Of a stretch of DNA of 64,000 nucleotides, positions 15,913 through 28,101 are shown piece after piece; position 1 is the first letter of the stretch; each line of letters opens with the position of its first letter. A model generated the notes under the pieces. That model was not told where the DNA came from, did no database searches, and saw nothing but the letters and a program-made list of their open reading frames with translations. The DNA lies in the NCBI GenBank assembly GCA_039096225.1, contig JBBPEB010000003.1, forward strand, positions 1 through 64,000, in the 5' to 3' direction. The translations under genes were made by a program, and so were the position numbers. Source of the DNA: Blastocystis sp. Blastoise (Eukaryota > Sar > Bigyra > Opalinata > Blastocystidae).

Positions 15913-18614
15913 ATGGATACTGAACAAAAGGTATTTACTTACAGTATTTGTATAATGTGTAGTATGTCAATTTAATTCGTGTTTTGGTTTCTGAATTTGT
16001 TCAAAAAGCCAAATCTGGACATCCTGGTGGTTCTATGGGAGGTGCTCCTATTGCTCATACTCTTTATTCTAAGGTTATGAATTATAATCCTAAGGATGCT
16101 CATTGGTACAACCGTGATCGTTTTGTCTTATCTAATGGTCATTGTAGTTCTCTCCAATATGTTATGCTCCATCTTTGTGGTTTTGATGTATATATCTTTA
16201 TTTATATTGACTATTATTCGTAATATTTTTAAATTTAATTGATTTTTTTTAAATTTTAAGCAAATTTTACCAAATAATCATTTTTTTTTGTTAAATATTT
16301 TCAATAATATATATATTTAATATATATTGAATATAAAATAAAAAATATTTATGATTCTATATATAGGTAAGTGTTGAAGATTTAAAGAATTTCCGTCAAT
16401 TAGGTTCTAAGACTCCTGGTCATCCTGAAGTTCATGTAACTGATGGAGTTGAAGTATCTACTGGTCCTCTTGGTCAAGGTATTTGTAATGCTATTGGTAT
16501 GGCTGTTGCTGAGAAACAATTAGCTGCTAAGTTTAATAAGGAAGGATATCCTGTTTTTGATAATTTCATTTATGCTATGTGTGGTGATGGTTGTCTTGAA
16601 GAAGGTATTAGTGCTGAAGCTGCTTCTTTTGCTGGTCATTTAGGTTTAGGTAATGTTATTGTTCTTTATGATGATAATAATATTACTATTGATGGTGGTA
16701 CTGATCTTACTTTCTCTGATAATACTCTTATGAGATTCGAATCGTATGGTTGGCATGTACAATCTGTTGAACAAGGTAATACTGATTTAGAAGGTATTTA
16801 CAAAGCTATTGAAGAAGCTAAACGTGTTACTGACAAGTAGGTGTTGATGTTATATGTTTATTTTAATTATATATATATATATATATATTACATTATATTT
16901 ATTATATTTTTTTTATTTATTATGTTTTTTTTTTAATAAATAAATTTTCATAAAAATTATTAATAAATTTAATATATGAATTATTAACTTTATAGACCTT
17001 CCATTATTTCAGTTCATACTGCTATTGGTTATGGTTGTCCTTTAGAAGGTAGTTCTTCTTGTCATGGTGCTCCTCTTGGTTGGGATAAGATTGAAGCTAC
17101 TTTAAAGACCTTTGGAATTGAGAATCATGAACCTTATTCTATTCCTGAAGATATGAAAGAATATTATCTTGAAGCTGGTCAACATGGTATGACTAAATAT
17201 AATGAATGGACTGAAATGATGAAACGTTATGAACAAGCTTATCCTGAATTATATAAGGAATTAAAGAGACGTTTTAATGGTGAATTTATTGAAGGATGGG
17301 AAGATCATTTACCTGTATATGCTTCTACTGAAAAAGATGTTGCCACTCGTAGTACTTCAGGTAAAGTACTTAATTATTTAGCTGCTCAATATGAAGAAAT
17401 CAGTGGTGGTTCTGCTGATCTTACTCCTTCTAATAATACCAATCTTACTTGTACTTGTTCTTTCTCTAAAGATCATCCTGAAGGTAGATATATTCACTTT
17501 GGTATTCGTGAACATGCTATGGGAGCTATTTGTAATGGTATGTATGCCTTTGGAGGTATGAGACCTTTCTGTGCTACTTTCTTTACTTTTACTTGTTATA
17601 TGATGGGAGCTATTCGTATGAGTGCCATTCAAAAGTTCCCTGTCTTATATATTATGACTCATGATTCTATTGGTATGCTTTTTATATATTATATTTTTAT
17701 TTATTAAAATAATATTTATTATTTATTAAAATCATATTTATTATTTATTAAAATAATATTTATTATAAAATATTTATTATTTATTAAAATAATATTTATT
17801 ATAAAATATTTATTATTTATTAAAATAATATTTATTATAAAATATTTATTATTTATTAAAATAATATTTATTATAAAATATTTATTATTTATTAAAATCA
17901 TATTTATTAGTTATTAAAATCATATTTATTATTTATTATAAAAATTATAAAACAATAATAATAATAATACTATTTATTATAGGTGTTGGTGAAGATGGTC
18001 CTACTCATCAACCTATTGAACATATGGAACAAATTCGTGCTATGCCTAATATCTATATGATTCGTCCTGCTGATGCTAATGAAACTGTAGGTGCTTATGC
18101 CTTCTACATGAAATCTCAATATCCAGTTGTTCTTGGTCTTTCTCGTCAAAATCTTCCTATCTTACCTGGCTCTAATAAAGATAATGTTGCTAAGGGTGCT
18201 TATATTGTTGATGATTGTGAAGGTAAACCTGATCTTATTCTTATTGGTACTGGCTCTGAAGTCTCTCTCTGTTGTAATGCTAAGAAACTTATTACTGATC
18301 TTAAAGTCCGTGTTGTCTCTATGCCTTGTTGTAAACTCTATGATCAACAAAGTATGGAATATAAACAATCTTTATTCCCTGACAATACTCCTATTATGGC
18401 TGTTGAAGCTGCTTCTCCTTCTGGTTGGAATAAATATGCTCATGTTGTCTATGCTATTCAATCCTTTGGTGTTTCTGCTCCTGCTAAAGATGTTTTCAAT
18501 TATTTCCATTTCACTCCTGAAGAAGTTGCTACTACTGCTATTAATATGAAGAAATTCTATAATGATAAACAAGTTCCTTCTCTCACTAATGTTTTCGTTC
18601 CTTCTTTCAATTAA
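15913..18614 (+). CDS. TKT: Transketolase
   Basis: Five exons (15913-15930, 15963-16187, 16367-16836, 16996-17672, 17983-18614) join to 673 residues, normal for transketolase. The thiamine-diphosphate enzyme transfers two-carbon ketol units in the non-oxidative pentose phosphate pathway in the cytosol. Landmarks: KSGHPGG and [11 protein letters not shown] near the N terminus; GDGCLEEG followed by DDNNITIDG, the ThDP/metal motif; [22 protein letters not shown] with the catalytic Glu; [19 protein letters not shown]; and the C-terminal GSEVSLC domain. The [14 protein letters not shown] segment is slightly unusual, as many homologues read GHPGAPLGMAP. Intron 1 is only 32 bp. The initial ATG is supported by the in-phase splice and by alignment of [12 protein letters not shown] with the family's first helix. 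Confidence 0.96.
17706..17940. repeat. 36-bp tandem repeat filling transketolase intron 4
   Basis: The unit AATATTTATTATAAAATATT followed by TATTATTTATTAAAAT is repeated about six times with minor variants (AATCATATTTATT) within the intron 17673-17982. The minus-strand frame through it is a repeat artefact. Confidence 0.85.
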
Positions 18615-19386
18615 AAAAATCAATATTTATATTAAACTTTTCTTATTCTTTGTTTTCTTTTCTATTTATTTGTGTATTTATTTTATTCTTGTTTTTATAA
18701 ATTATATCTATTTTATGAATGGATAAAATGGATTTCTATATATATCTCATATATATGTTATTATGTTTTTTTTTTAAATTCTTATTTTTTTTCTACTTTA
18801 ATTCCTTTGTGAAGTTTATCCAATTTGTTTTACTATCCAATTTTATTATTTATATTAACATTATTTTTTTTTTAAGAAATAAATTATAAATACACTTTCA
18901 ACAGACAATCAATTAATCTTAAACAAATGAATCGCATAATATAATGAATTTTAATGCAATTAAAAAAGCCAAGAATATGACATTCATCAACATAATCGTC
19001 TAAATATACATATTCTACATAATTCTTATTCTTTTTATTCTCATATACTTTTCTCTATTCTATATCTATTCATTAAATATATGATGAAAACTTGATAGAA
19101 ACAATAATAAACAAATATAAAAAAAAGATTTAAAAAAATTGTTTTATTCACGGTTATATCAATTAACAAGAAACTCACTATTCATGAGAATTCTTCTTTT
19201 ATACAGAGAATCTCATTGATTCACATGGTTTTTATTTTTTTCTTTGTTATTTTTCTACATATGGAGAAATCATGGGTTTTTTCTCTTCAATTAGAAATAT
19301 AGACTTATTTGATTGATTTCTTACTAATTCTTTCATTAACAAAGTATTTCATATTTATTTTATAATACTCCTATGTATCTATAGAA
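18615..19386. other. Intergenic between transketolase and NDUFB10-like gene
   Basis: No gene was seen. T-rich 3' flank on the left and A/T-rich sequence towards the next start at 19387. Confidence 0.65.
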
Positions 19387-19743
19387 ATGGCTGATCCTAA
19401 GATGAATAACCCTAATGTTTTCCTTAAAGAAGATGGTAATGTTGCTCCTGAAAACAGAACCAAGTTCCTTCTTGCTGCTGAAGAACAAGCTAAAGAAAGA
19501 ATTGTTAATATCGAAACCTTAAACATCTTACGTGAAAGAGTTCGTCAATGTTATAGAAAAGAAGGTATATTCCTAAAGATATAAACACTCATTCTACTCT
19601 TATTCTATTCATAATTATCGAAATATAATCTATTCTATAACTATTCTTTAGGTGTCAATCATTATGAAAATTGCAAAGAATATACTCAAGCTTATTTAAA
19701 TATGTTAGATAAACTTCATTTAAATTTAGTTCCTAAAAATTAA
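19387..19743 (+). CDS. NDUFB10: Complex I accessory subunit, NDUFB10/PDSW-like
   Basis: Two exons (19387-19564, 19652-19743) encode 89 residues. The helix LNILRERVRQCYRKEGVNHYENC aligns with the NDUFB10 segment that has two cysteines separated by eleven residues and the REGxN motif, with the same spacing and the same C-x11-C pair. NDUFB10 is a membrane-arm accessory subunit facing the intermembrane space, stabilised by disulfides. The protein is shorter than the animal homologue (~170), but small fungal and protist versions are known. It lacks an obvious presequence, consistent with import through the disulfide relay. The assignment rests on this one motif block. Confidence 0.7.
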
Positions 19744-21042
19744 TCGCCAATTATCATAATCATATATAATATATATATATATATATAGTATTTATTTATA
19801 TATATAATTGATTCTACACTTTTTCTTGCATTTCCTTTAACTTTTTTTTTTATTTATAAATATACGTAATCCATAAAATATTATACAATAATGTATTCAT
19901 TATATTGTTTCATTATTTTTTAATTCTATATTTTTTTAATTATATAAAAAACTTATTAAAGAATACCATGCATTTTATTTTTGTAATTAATTCTGACCTG
20001 CTTAACATCCTAATATATACATTTTTCAAAATTATAGACCACATTCTACTAGTTTATGATAAAGATGAGTTCTCATTTACACATATATAACATTTACATT
20101 AATATATGTGTAAAACAAAATATTTATTTAACAATATGCTATAATTATTCTCTTGATTATGGACCAGAACTCTTCAAGATCCCAACTAATTCTCTTATTT
20201 TATGTTCATATCATTTGCATCGTTTTCTCAATATCATATATTGAATCATACTTATCAACAAACAACATATAATGACAATATTCTGAAGTTCCACAATCAA
20301 TCATGTATCTTTATCATTAAAAACATATAATTCTTTAGATATCCTATTATATCTACATTCATCTTATTTTATAACGAACAATCAATAACGTATCACTAAA
20401 ACTATAAAAAAAAAAGGTTTTTGTCTAATATCTGTGAAATCGTGATTATTATCATGCTTTAACTGTAAATCCAAAGATATTTATGAATATTCAAAACATT
20501 TTTATTTTTTAAAAATCATTTTCCGAAAATGATTGTTCTAGTTCCTTATCCTTGTAACCTATTTTATTTTAAAAATCACATATATAAACTCCACTAATAA
20601 AAGTGTATAATAAGATAGTTTTAACTATAGTATTTTTAAAAATATAAGTAATTGAATAAAATTTTTCTTCCATTGGAATACTTTACTATAATACAAGTTT
20701 ATAAAGCAAATTGAGAATTAAAATACATAAATAAAAAAAAAACATCAAAGAATAATTAATTACAAGAAGACAACCATAAAACAAAATTGAGAATGCTTTT
20801 TTTTTTTGGATGAACTACCATTTTTATTTATATTTTTCGTTAACTTGAAATTCACTAAATAGTAAATATTCATTATTCTTTTATATATCTTCTTCATCTA
20901 AATAATATAGAATATATAATTTGAATTAATTAGAAATATCTAAGTAAATACAAATTAAAACTAGATTACAAAGTATTATTTCTTCTGAATTCTTGCTTCT
21001 ATATATTTAAACAGTATCTGCTTATATAGATACCCCTATAAT
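19744..21042. other. 1.3-kb intergenic region
   Basis: No convincing gene was seen. Frames at 19905-20090 and 20056-20244 are low in complexity. I looked specifically for JmjN, ARID or JmjC exons belonging to the downstream PLU-1 gene and found none. Confidence 0.6.
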
Positions 21043-24000
21043 ATGAGTGATTATCCTCATCGTCCTTCTCGTGTTGATGCTGAATTGTATTTTTTATATG
21101 ACTTTTTATTTACTGAAAATAATCTTTCTTCTAGATATCAAGCACCTGTACCCTCTATCAATACATTAAAGAAGAAGATATTACTAAATAAAAGTAATGT
21201 TCAAGAAAATGCTTCTCGACTTTGCTTACGTGTTGTTCGAGATGATATTACAAAAACTTGGGATCCAGACTATCTAGATGATAACAATGAAAAGGATGTA
21301 TGATTCTTTTATGTATCTACTTATATTAATTAGTTGGAACAATTAAAACAATATATTCAACATTTATATGGAATATCTAATGATGATTGTCTTTGTCATA
21401 ATGTATATATTCTTATAGATATAATGAACATAAAATAATATTATTTATCTTTAGCAAATTGATCAACTTGCCTACGATCTAATTGGAAAGTAAATAAATT
21501 TCTTTAATTTATGCTATAAATAAGAATTATCATTAAATTCTTTATTAATTTATAACTATCTAGACATAAAGGAAATGTTGAAGCAGCTCGACTTGAATTA
21601 GATATTAGTTGTAGTGGAAATATTGCATCAAAATACTTATGTGAAGAATATTTACCTAAAATCAATCCTTATCGTATTCCAAAAAACAAAGTATTTTCAT
21701 CATTATTGTTTTTATTAAAGAATATTTATATAGAATGGTGAAGAAATTATAGATAAAGATAGTGTTGCCATGCACAAGTATTTCATTTTTAATATCTAAG
21801 AATTTTTAAATATTTTTTATGGATCAACTGTTTTTTATTTTTTTTTTGTTTTATTCTCTTCATTAAAATAAAATAATTCTACAAATATTAAAATCATTTT
21901 AGTGATTGGAATCGTTGGAAGGAAGAAATGAATGATATTTTTAGTGTTTCTCATCCTGATTATTTGTGTATAAAACAATTATTCGATGAGGTATATATAA
22001 TTTATATATTAGCAATGCTTTTGAATAATCAGGGATAGATGTTCTTATCTATTATTGTTTATTATCGTTTTTTTTTGTTTTTTTTAAATATCCTTCTAAT
22101 AATATATATTATTAAATGAATTCTATTTATAATAAAAAGGATGCTCTCTTTAGGCTCGTCAGTTATTACTCGCAAATAATGTCGCGTCTACACGTATAAT
22201 TAGTTATGTTCATCGCATACAGGGGATCGTTAATGATGTCAATAAATGGATATGCAAAATTGAAGACTTATTTACTGGTATATATATTTATTATTATATT
22301 TATTATATTTATTATATTTATTATATTTATTATATTTATTATTTTTATTATATTTATTATATTTATTATTATATTTATTATTATATTTATTATTATATTT
22401 ATTATATTTTAATATTTATTATATTTATTATTATATTTTAATATTTATTATATTTATTATTATATTTTAATTTTTTTTATTATTTATTTATTATTAATTT
22501 TTTAAATTTTTTTTTAAATTCTTATTTCAAATATATTATTGGTTTTCATTTCTTATGATCTTCTTTATTCAGCGGACCACGTGACATCTTCCCAATTAGC
22601 TTCTCTTCTCAAGAGTGCGTCAACCTTACCTTGTCAAGTACCTTATGTTTCCATTCTTAAGTCGATGCTATCGGATGAAACTACGCTTTTAAATCAATTA
22701 AAGAAAAAGTATGTATATATATAATCACATATTATTATATTCTCTATATTATTATAATATATATATAGTGTTGATGAAGAAATTCCTCTTTGTGTATTAT
22801 CTTATATAATAAATCAAATTAATAAAGATCCTATTCATGATCATCCATCACGAAATAACCACGGGGAGTCTCATGAAGGAACATCTATTGTATTGAGATC
22901 TAGTCGTTTAAATAATAAAGATACTAATAATAAAGATAATAATAATAAAGATAATAATAATAATAATATCTCAGATAATAATAATAATAATATCTCAGAT
23001 AATAATAATCAAATAAATACACCATCTACTATTGTTCGATGTAATCCTTATCGAAAAAGTCGAATTCCCGCGGGAGAAGACGCGTCTAAGGAACCAGAAA
23101 ATATCACCCCTCGATCTAAAGATGATGACACACCATTGACAATTATGCTACCACGTGATACAGGTGAGGGATTAGATTTAGATATCGTGATAGAAGAGGA
23201 GACAGAAGAACGTACGGGTATTCACGATGAGTTGAAACGAAAGATGAAAGAACGATATTTCCGAGGTATTCGATTTCGACAGAAAATACTCGAATTACCA
23301 AGAAAACATAAGAAAGTATATATTCTATTTTATTTAGAAATATTTATTATATTCTCTATTTATATTATTTATTTACCTTTTCTTTTAGTTTATTCTCTAT
23401 TTATATTATTTATTTACCTTTTCGTTTAGTTTATTCTATATTTATATTATTTATTTACCTTTTCGTTTAGTTTATTCTCTATTTATATTATTTATTTACC
23501 TTTTCTATTATTATATTCTCTATTTATATTATTTATTTACCTTTTCGTTTAGTTTATTCTATATTTATATTATTTATTTACCTTTTCGTTTAGTTTATTC
23601 TATATTTATTTATAGAGTAAAATGACTATTACTGAATTAAATCGTTTAGTTAAAGAAGTATATATATATATTATATACTATATATATTATATATTATATA
23701 TTATATATATAGTATACATTATTGAAGACACCCTTTGTAGAAATGGAGGAATTACTTGTTTTGAAAGAGAAAGCGGATCTATTTAAAAGTCAATTTAATG
23801 CCTTTAAAGAAGGGACTACTATGGATTTAGAAACAGTTAAACAACTGAAACAAGAAGCAGATCAATTCCCCGTGATTATCAACGATTTCGATGAAGCACT
23901 TCAAGTATTCTTTTTTTTATACATCGATGATTTATATTATTATTCTATTATATTTTATTATTAATATTATAAATATTATAAATATTATAAATATTATAAA

Positions 24001-24194
24001 CATTTATATAATAATATTTATATAGATTCAAATTACTCGATTAGAAAAATATCAAACACATATTACTAATCTTATAAAAACCGCGGGAATTGAAGAGTTT
24101 ATTGAAGGAACAAGATTATTCCCTTCGGATGAACCTTTTGTATTCCCACGGGGAAAAAAAACTTTTATATGATGATTTAGTAACTCTTGTGAAT

Positions 24195-24265
<71 letters not shown>

Positions 24266-24363
24266 TTATTTATAGGGTAAAGAGATGAAAGTGAAAACAA
24301 CAGATTTCCTTAAATTGAAAGCATTTTTAGATAAAATTGTATATATAGTATAGTATAGTATAG

Positions 24364-24395
<32 letters not shown>

Positions 24396-27300
24396 ACTAA
24401 ATGGAAGGATAGTTTCATCAATAAAATTCAATCCAATTCTATATTTACAGATGTATATATATATATTATATATATTTTATTATTAATCATATATATATAC
24501 TTAATGATATCTATCTTAGGATCCCAACATCTTTACTCAGTACGAAACACAATTAAAGTCGTTACCACTTGTTCTTCCTGAAGGTCGTTTGCTCACATGC
24601 ATAGCACATTATCATGAGTGGAAAGATCGATATAATCACGTGATGGAAATCGCTAAAGAGAATAATGTTACGGAATTAAATGACTTTAAACGGTTATTAA
24701 AACAAATAACTGATATAAAGAATACAATTCCTAAAGATTTACGAGTTCAAGTATATATATATACTATTATATATATAGAATATCATTTGTATATATATAG
24801 TATAATTTATATTTTTCAGAAGAAAATATATTGAAAGAAAAAATCAAAATTACTGACCAATGGAGAAAACAAGTATATATATATATACTTATCAATAATA
24901 ACTATCTATTTTATAGTGCCGTCAAGTATTGGAGGGAAGTAAGCCCGCCAAAGAAGATCTGGAGACTCTTTTAGAACAAGAACTTGAAACGGGTATCATA
25001 GATACGCGATATGTATATATATTCTATATTATGTAATATATATGCTTATTCTACTATTATAATCTATACTTATACTATAAATAATAATTATTATACTATT
25101 CTCACATACTATTCATATATTATGTATAGATAATCAATATATATTATCCTTATTAAATATTTATTTGTTATATCTATAGCATCGCCGTTTGCTTCGGTTA
25201 AAGCATATTACAGAGGAGTGGGGGTCTCTTTTGGAATACTATTCCACAAAGAAGAGACAGGATCCTGTTCCTACTCTTTATTATTTAGACGTTACAGGGC
25301 GTTTAATTCCGGAGGTAACGGAAGATATGGATCCCTATCATGACTGTCCAATACCCAATGAATCGAATAGCGTTCCTCATGATATTCTTCATAATCCTAT
25401 AGATATAGATGACGTTAGTGATTATGGAAATACTGTTTCACGAACAACTTCCACTGCTTATATTGATGAACAAAGTAGTATTACTGAATCAATCATTTCC
25501 CGCGGGGATATACCTAAAACTGAGTCTATTACTAGTGACAAAAACAAATCGTATGGAAACCAAGAAACTGATAGTATTTCTGAAAATAACCACGGGAATG
25601 TAGAGAATGATGATGACAATGATGATCGTATATATATATATTTTTTTATAAATTTTTTTTATATAAATTTTTTTTGATTTTTTATTTTTTTGTTTTTTAT
25701 TTAATATATATAAATATAAATATATATAGGATTTTATTATACAACTATTCGTCAATTTAGTCGATCTTTGACCTCTCTCCCCGTGGTTATTCCAACAAAT
25801 AAAAAGCAATTGTATGTATTATAATAATTCTCTTTATATCACATATATATTTTTAAGGTTAAAACATTTTTATATTTTCATGTTTTTTTTTTACTCTTAT
25901 TTGAAATACAATATATATATATATATAGATATCTTATATGATTATTTATATATTAATTTATATGATTCTATATAGATCTTTGACCGAATGTGACCAATGG
26001 TCATCACGTGCTAAACCGTACTTAGTGAGTGACGCCACTAAAAGTGACAGTTGTTTTAATAAATGGGGTAGTTATGAAGATGTATCGACGTTATTAGAAC
26101 AAGAACTACTTCTTCCTTATAAAATGGATAATTATCAACATGTACTCAAACAACTCTATGTATATATATATAGTTATATGTAATAATAATAATAATAATT
26201 TGGTTAATAATAATAATAATTTGGTTAATAATAATAATAATAATAATAATAAATATATATATAGTTATATAATAATAAATTTATATGACTTTGATTCTAT
26301 ATAGGAGAGAAGCAATAGTTGGTATCAACGCGCCAAAGACACTATGGAGGAATTATTTCCCGCTATTCAAGCTATTATATCTAATGAGAAATTTCGTATA
26401 TAATTATAAATAAAAATTTAAATAGAATAAGAATTATCAATATAAGAATATATACTATTAATATATATATATATATAGCTTATAATGATGAATATGATGT
26501 TCCTCTTCCCGGGGTTATACCTGATTTCCCTCCAACTTCATTCGATATTCCTATCAGCCAATCAGCGCACGAAGAATTAGAACGGAACACGTGCTATCAG
26601 TCCGTATTAAATGTGTTTTTTACTGAAGACGATGAAGAAGAGGAAGAAAATAATAATAAAGATGATAAAGACAATAATAATAAAAATGATAATAAAAAAG
26701 AAGATGATAATGAAAATGAGAAAGATATTAATAATGAAAATGAAAATAAAGAGATCAATTCAAATGAAATACAATTGAAACAAAACGACGTGTTATTTGA
26801 TAATTCTACTATTCGTTGGAACACTATTCCCGAATACATACATTCTTTAAACGATGGAAGCTTAGAATCTAGTAATTATTCATTTATCTTATTTGATAGA
26901 ACAATTGATACACAAAATATTACTATGAATGGTATATATATATATATATATATTATATTATATATATATATAGATTTATCTTATTGTTACTATGTCATGT
27001 CGAACAATCAAATGTTATATACTGATATTTGTACACATTTTGAACCTCTTTTATCTCTATATAAACAACGTCTACAAGTATATATATATATATATATATA
27101 TATTTCTCTCACTCTATATATATAATATATTGTTTAAACTTATATATATAGGTATTATTATCAGATATGGATAGTATTCCTATTCATCCATGGATTGAAA
27201 CGACTATCGAAACACTATTACCTGTTATAGAAACACTATTACAATGTTGTGATATTCCTAAACAGAAATATTCATGTTCTAAAGTGAAAGAATTTATTGA

Positions 27301-27558
27301 TATACTACAAGATTATCGATATAATATGATTTGCAGATTTATGCCTCATTTGATTGGTCTATTTCTTGGACCTCTTCTTCAGCTTGAAAAGGCGTGGGGA
27401 CCCGTTACCGCCAATTTTAAACGCGCGCGCGAACCCTATTCTCTTGAAGAAGGCACTTTCTTAATAAAATGGGTATATATATATATATTTATTTGTATTG
27501 TAATAATAATAATAATATATATATATATATATATTTGTATTGTAATAATAATAATATA

Positions 27559-27589
<31 letters not shown>

Positions 27590-28064
27590 TATATATATAT
27601 ATATTTGTATTGTAATAATAATAATATATATATATATAATAATAATAATAATAATATATATATAATAATAATATATAGTATGATCAGTCGTATATTAATA
27701 CTGCTTATAAGAGTTCATTTACTACGAAATATAATGCGTATTGTTCTTGGAAAAATGAAGTTACAAGACAATTAAGAAGAGCTACGAAGTATATAGTCTA
27801 TTTATATTCTATTATAATAATATATATTTTCTATTTTATAAATTTTATTTTGTGTAAAATTATATCATATTTTATATTATTCTATTATATAATCTATATA
27901 GTGGCCAAAAGATTGATATTTCCAAATATATTAAATTAGGAAAGGCTTGTATTATTAATGTATATATTATAACGACTATAATTATAATCATAGTCATAAT
28001 ATTATATATATATATATAGGATAAAGAACAGATGAATATACTCTCAAATTATAAACCTAAATTT

Positions 28065-28101
<37 letters not shown>

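Noticed and set aside
24143..24160. Programmed ribosomal frameshift at the A8 run
   Set aside because: Continuity needs a +1 shift, while the run favours -1 slippage; a homopolymer length error is simpler. Kept only as a frame anomaly.
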